Below, in pieces: positions 63,225 through 64,000 of a stretch of DNA of 64,000 nt. This DNA comes from Bradyrhizobium sp. ARR65 (GTDB taxonomy: Bacteria > Pseudomonadota > Alphaproteobacteria > Rhizobiales > Xanthobacteraceae): assembly GCF_000472385.1 (NCBI RefSeq), contig NZ_AWZU01000010.1, positions 124,221-188,220 on the forward strand, written 5' to 3'. A model generated the notes under the pieces. It did no database searches. It saw only the letters and a list, made by a program, of their open reading frames with translations, and was not told the origin of the DNA. The translations under genes were made by a program, and so were the position numbers. How positions within the stretch are numbered: position 1 is the first letter of the stretch; every line of letters starts with the position of its first letter.

Positions 63225-63828
63225 CTTCCGCGACCCGGCGTCTGAAAAAGCCCTGGATGGCACGGGCTGCGGCCTTGTGCTGCCCTTCGAGTATCAACGC
63301 ACTAATGCTCTGGCTTTCGACAAGCAAATCGCTGTAGTACGTACGCGTTCCCATTGCGCGTGAAAGGTAGACATAAACGACGTCCGCGATGTGATCCGCA
63401 ACGTGGCGATGCTGTTTGACCAGCAACGCGCGCCGATAGCACTCGCCTACTTTCAAGAAGAGTTTGGCGGGCTCCTCATTGCTTGCGTAAATTGGCTCGA
63501 TTTCACCGCCGAAGCTTGCCGCCACTTCATCGATCAGCTTTGCCTTCGTGAAATCGCTGATGCTGTCGAGATACATTTGCGACAGCATCTTGCAGAACAG
63601 GATGGCTTGGTGTGGGTCGATCGGCCTGGCGTTAAACCCCTTGTGGTCGATATTTTGCACCACATCGCGCTCAGTCAGCCGTATCAAAGCCTCTCGTACC
63701 GGCGAAATGCCGACGCGAAGCTCATCGGCAATATCGGCAGGCTTCAAGGCCGTGCCGGGTAGCCAATGGCCGAGTAACAGACGCTCGCGCAAGGCCCGGA
63801 ATACTGGATGCTCCGTCTCAAAAGCCAT
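63133..63828 (-). CDS. GntR-family regulator, FCD type
   Basis: The product is 231 residues from the ATG at 63828 (MAFETEHPVFRALRERLLLG). The winged-helix region has KPADIADELRVGISPVREALIRLTERDVV, typical of GntR/FCD proteins. The C-terminal all-helical part (AKLFLKVGECYRRALLVKQHRHVADHIADVVYVYLSRA) fits the FCD ligand domain. It overlaps the exporter gene end to end. It may regulate the lasso operon or a gene beyond the window. The ligand is unknown. Confidence 0.85.
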   Translation of the reverse strand: MAFETEHPVFRALRERLLLGHWLPGTALKPADIADELRVGISPVREALIRLTERDVVQNIDHKGFNARPIDPHQAILFCKMLSQMYLDSISDFTKAKLIDEVAASFGGEIEPIYASNEEPAKLFLKVGECYRRALLVKQHRHVADHIADVVYVYLSRAMGTRTYYSDLLVESQSISALILEGQHKAAARAIQGFFRRRVAEVMRAQARLSRMPTATNLARSHVDLSRPGGA

Positions 63829-63929
63829 GATTACTGGCCCGTTTGACCGTCCTGACTGAGTTGGCCAAGGCCGCCTCACCTTTTCGCACAGCTCTGCTCC
63901 ACACTTCTCACGGGTATCACCATCGCGGC

Positions 63930-64000
63930 CTACCCCACCAGCCATTTCGCCGCCGCGCGGACCGCGCGCATGGCTTCGAGGCGGATTTGCAAGGTCCCGC
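63930..64000 (-). CDS. Possible 3' end of a gene entering from the right
   Basis: A frame open to the window edge ends LQIRLEAMRAVRAAAKWLVG at a TAG at 63930. The helical, Ala/Arg-rich composition looks coding, but only 22 codons are visible and no family can be named. Confidence 0.25.
   Translation of the reverse strand, partial: GTLQIRLEAMRAVRAAAKWLVG

Noticed and set aside
1..64000. CRISPR arrays, tRNA or rRNA genes, phage integrase
   Set aside because: No regularly spaced repeats, no tRNA cloverleaf noticed and no integrase motif seen; a tRNA scan could not be run.

Overview
The window looks like part of a symbiosis island of a nodulating alphaproteobacterium, most likely Bradyrhizobium or a close relative. 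This is inferred from gene content: a type VI secretion system (T6SS), type III effector-like genes (a NopD/XopD-type SUMO protease, an SKWP-repeat protein and paralogues sharing one C-terminal module), NifA/RpoN-type promoters, many insertion-sequence scars and several decayed genes. No rRNA, tRNA, CRISPR array or replication origin was seen.

Layout. 1-5.8 kb (+): a T6SS accessory operon with two pentapeptide-repeat proteins (the first cut by the window edge), a DUF4150 PAAR-like tip protein, an unknown beta-rich protein, DUF3540 and a TPR/glycosyltransferase-like protein. 7.0-9.6 kb (-): hcp, a small unknown gene and vgrG. 10.9-14.6 kb: two divergent effector-like paralogues. 15.1-24.4 kb (-): Ser/Thr kinase, small protein, tssM, tssL, tssK, tssJ and tagH. 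25.4-27.2 kb (-): a ruined Fic gene, a papain-like cysteine protease (candidate T6SS cargo) and a small gene with an in-frame TGA. 27.4-34.2 kb (-): tssG, tssF, tssE, tssC, tssB and tssA. No tssH/clpV lies in the window.

34.7-35.7 kb is a complete IS630-family element with readable ends. It is followed by a decayed paralogue of the effector-like family (36.1-37.5 kb), a NopD-like C48 protease (37.8-39.1 kb, -), an SDR remnant, a small Cys-containing secreted protein and a short SKWP-repeat protein (RipS/XopAD-like). Then come a three-gene biotin-dependent acyl-CoA carboxylase operon (42.2-45.8 kb), two small hypotheticals, trpD-trpC (48.5-50.4 kb) behind a sigma-54-type promoter, a flavin reductase, IS5 scars, a small secreted Cys-rich peptide, a GcrA-like fragment and an acyl-CoA ligase followed by an ATP-grasp ligase (54.9-57.9 kb). 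After an IS5/IS3 scar there is a compact lasso-peptide operon (59.1-63.2 kb: precursor, fused RRE/leader peptidase, cyclase, ABC exporter), ending against a convergent GntR regulator.

The most informative signal is regulatory. The tssA, tagH and vgrG transcription units each carry a -24/-12 element with a TGT-N10-ACA NifA site 62-65 bp further upstream, and hcp has the same arrangement with a weaker upstream site. The whole T6SS would then be induced with nitrogen fixation, inside the nodule. The second main finding is the lasso operon, whose 22-residue core is predicted to close a nine-residue ring and carries one unpaired cysteine near its C-terminus. All calls come from reading the sequence; no database search was run.
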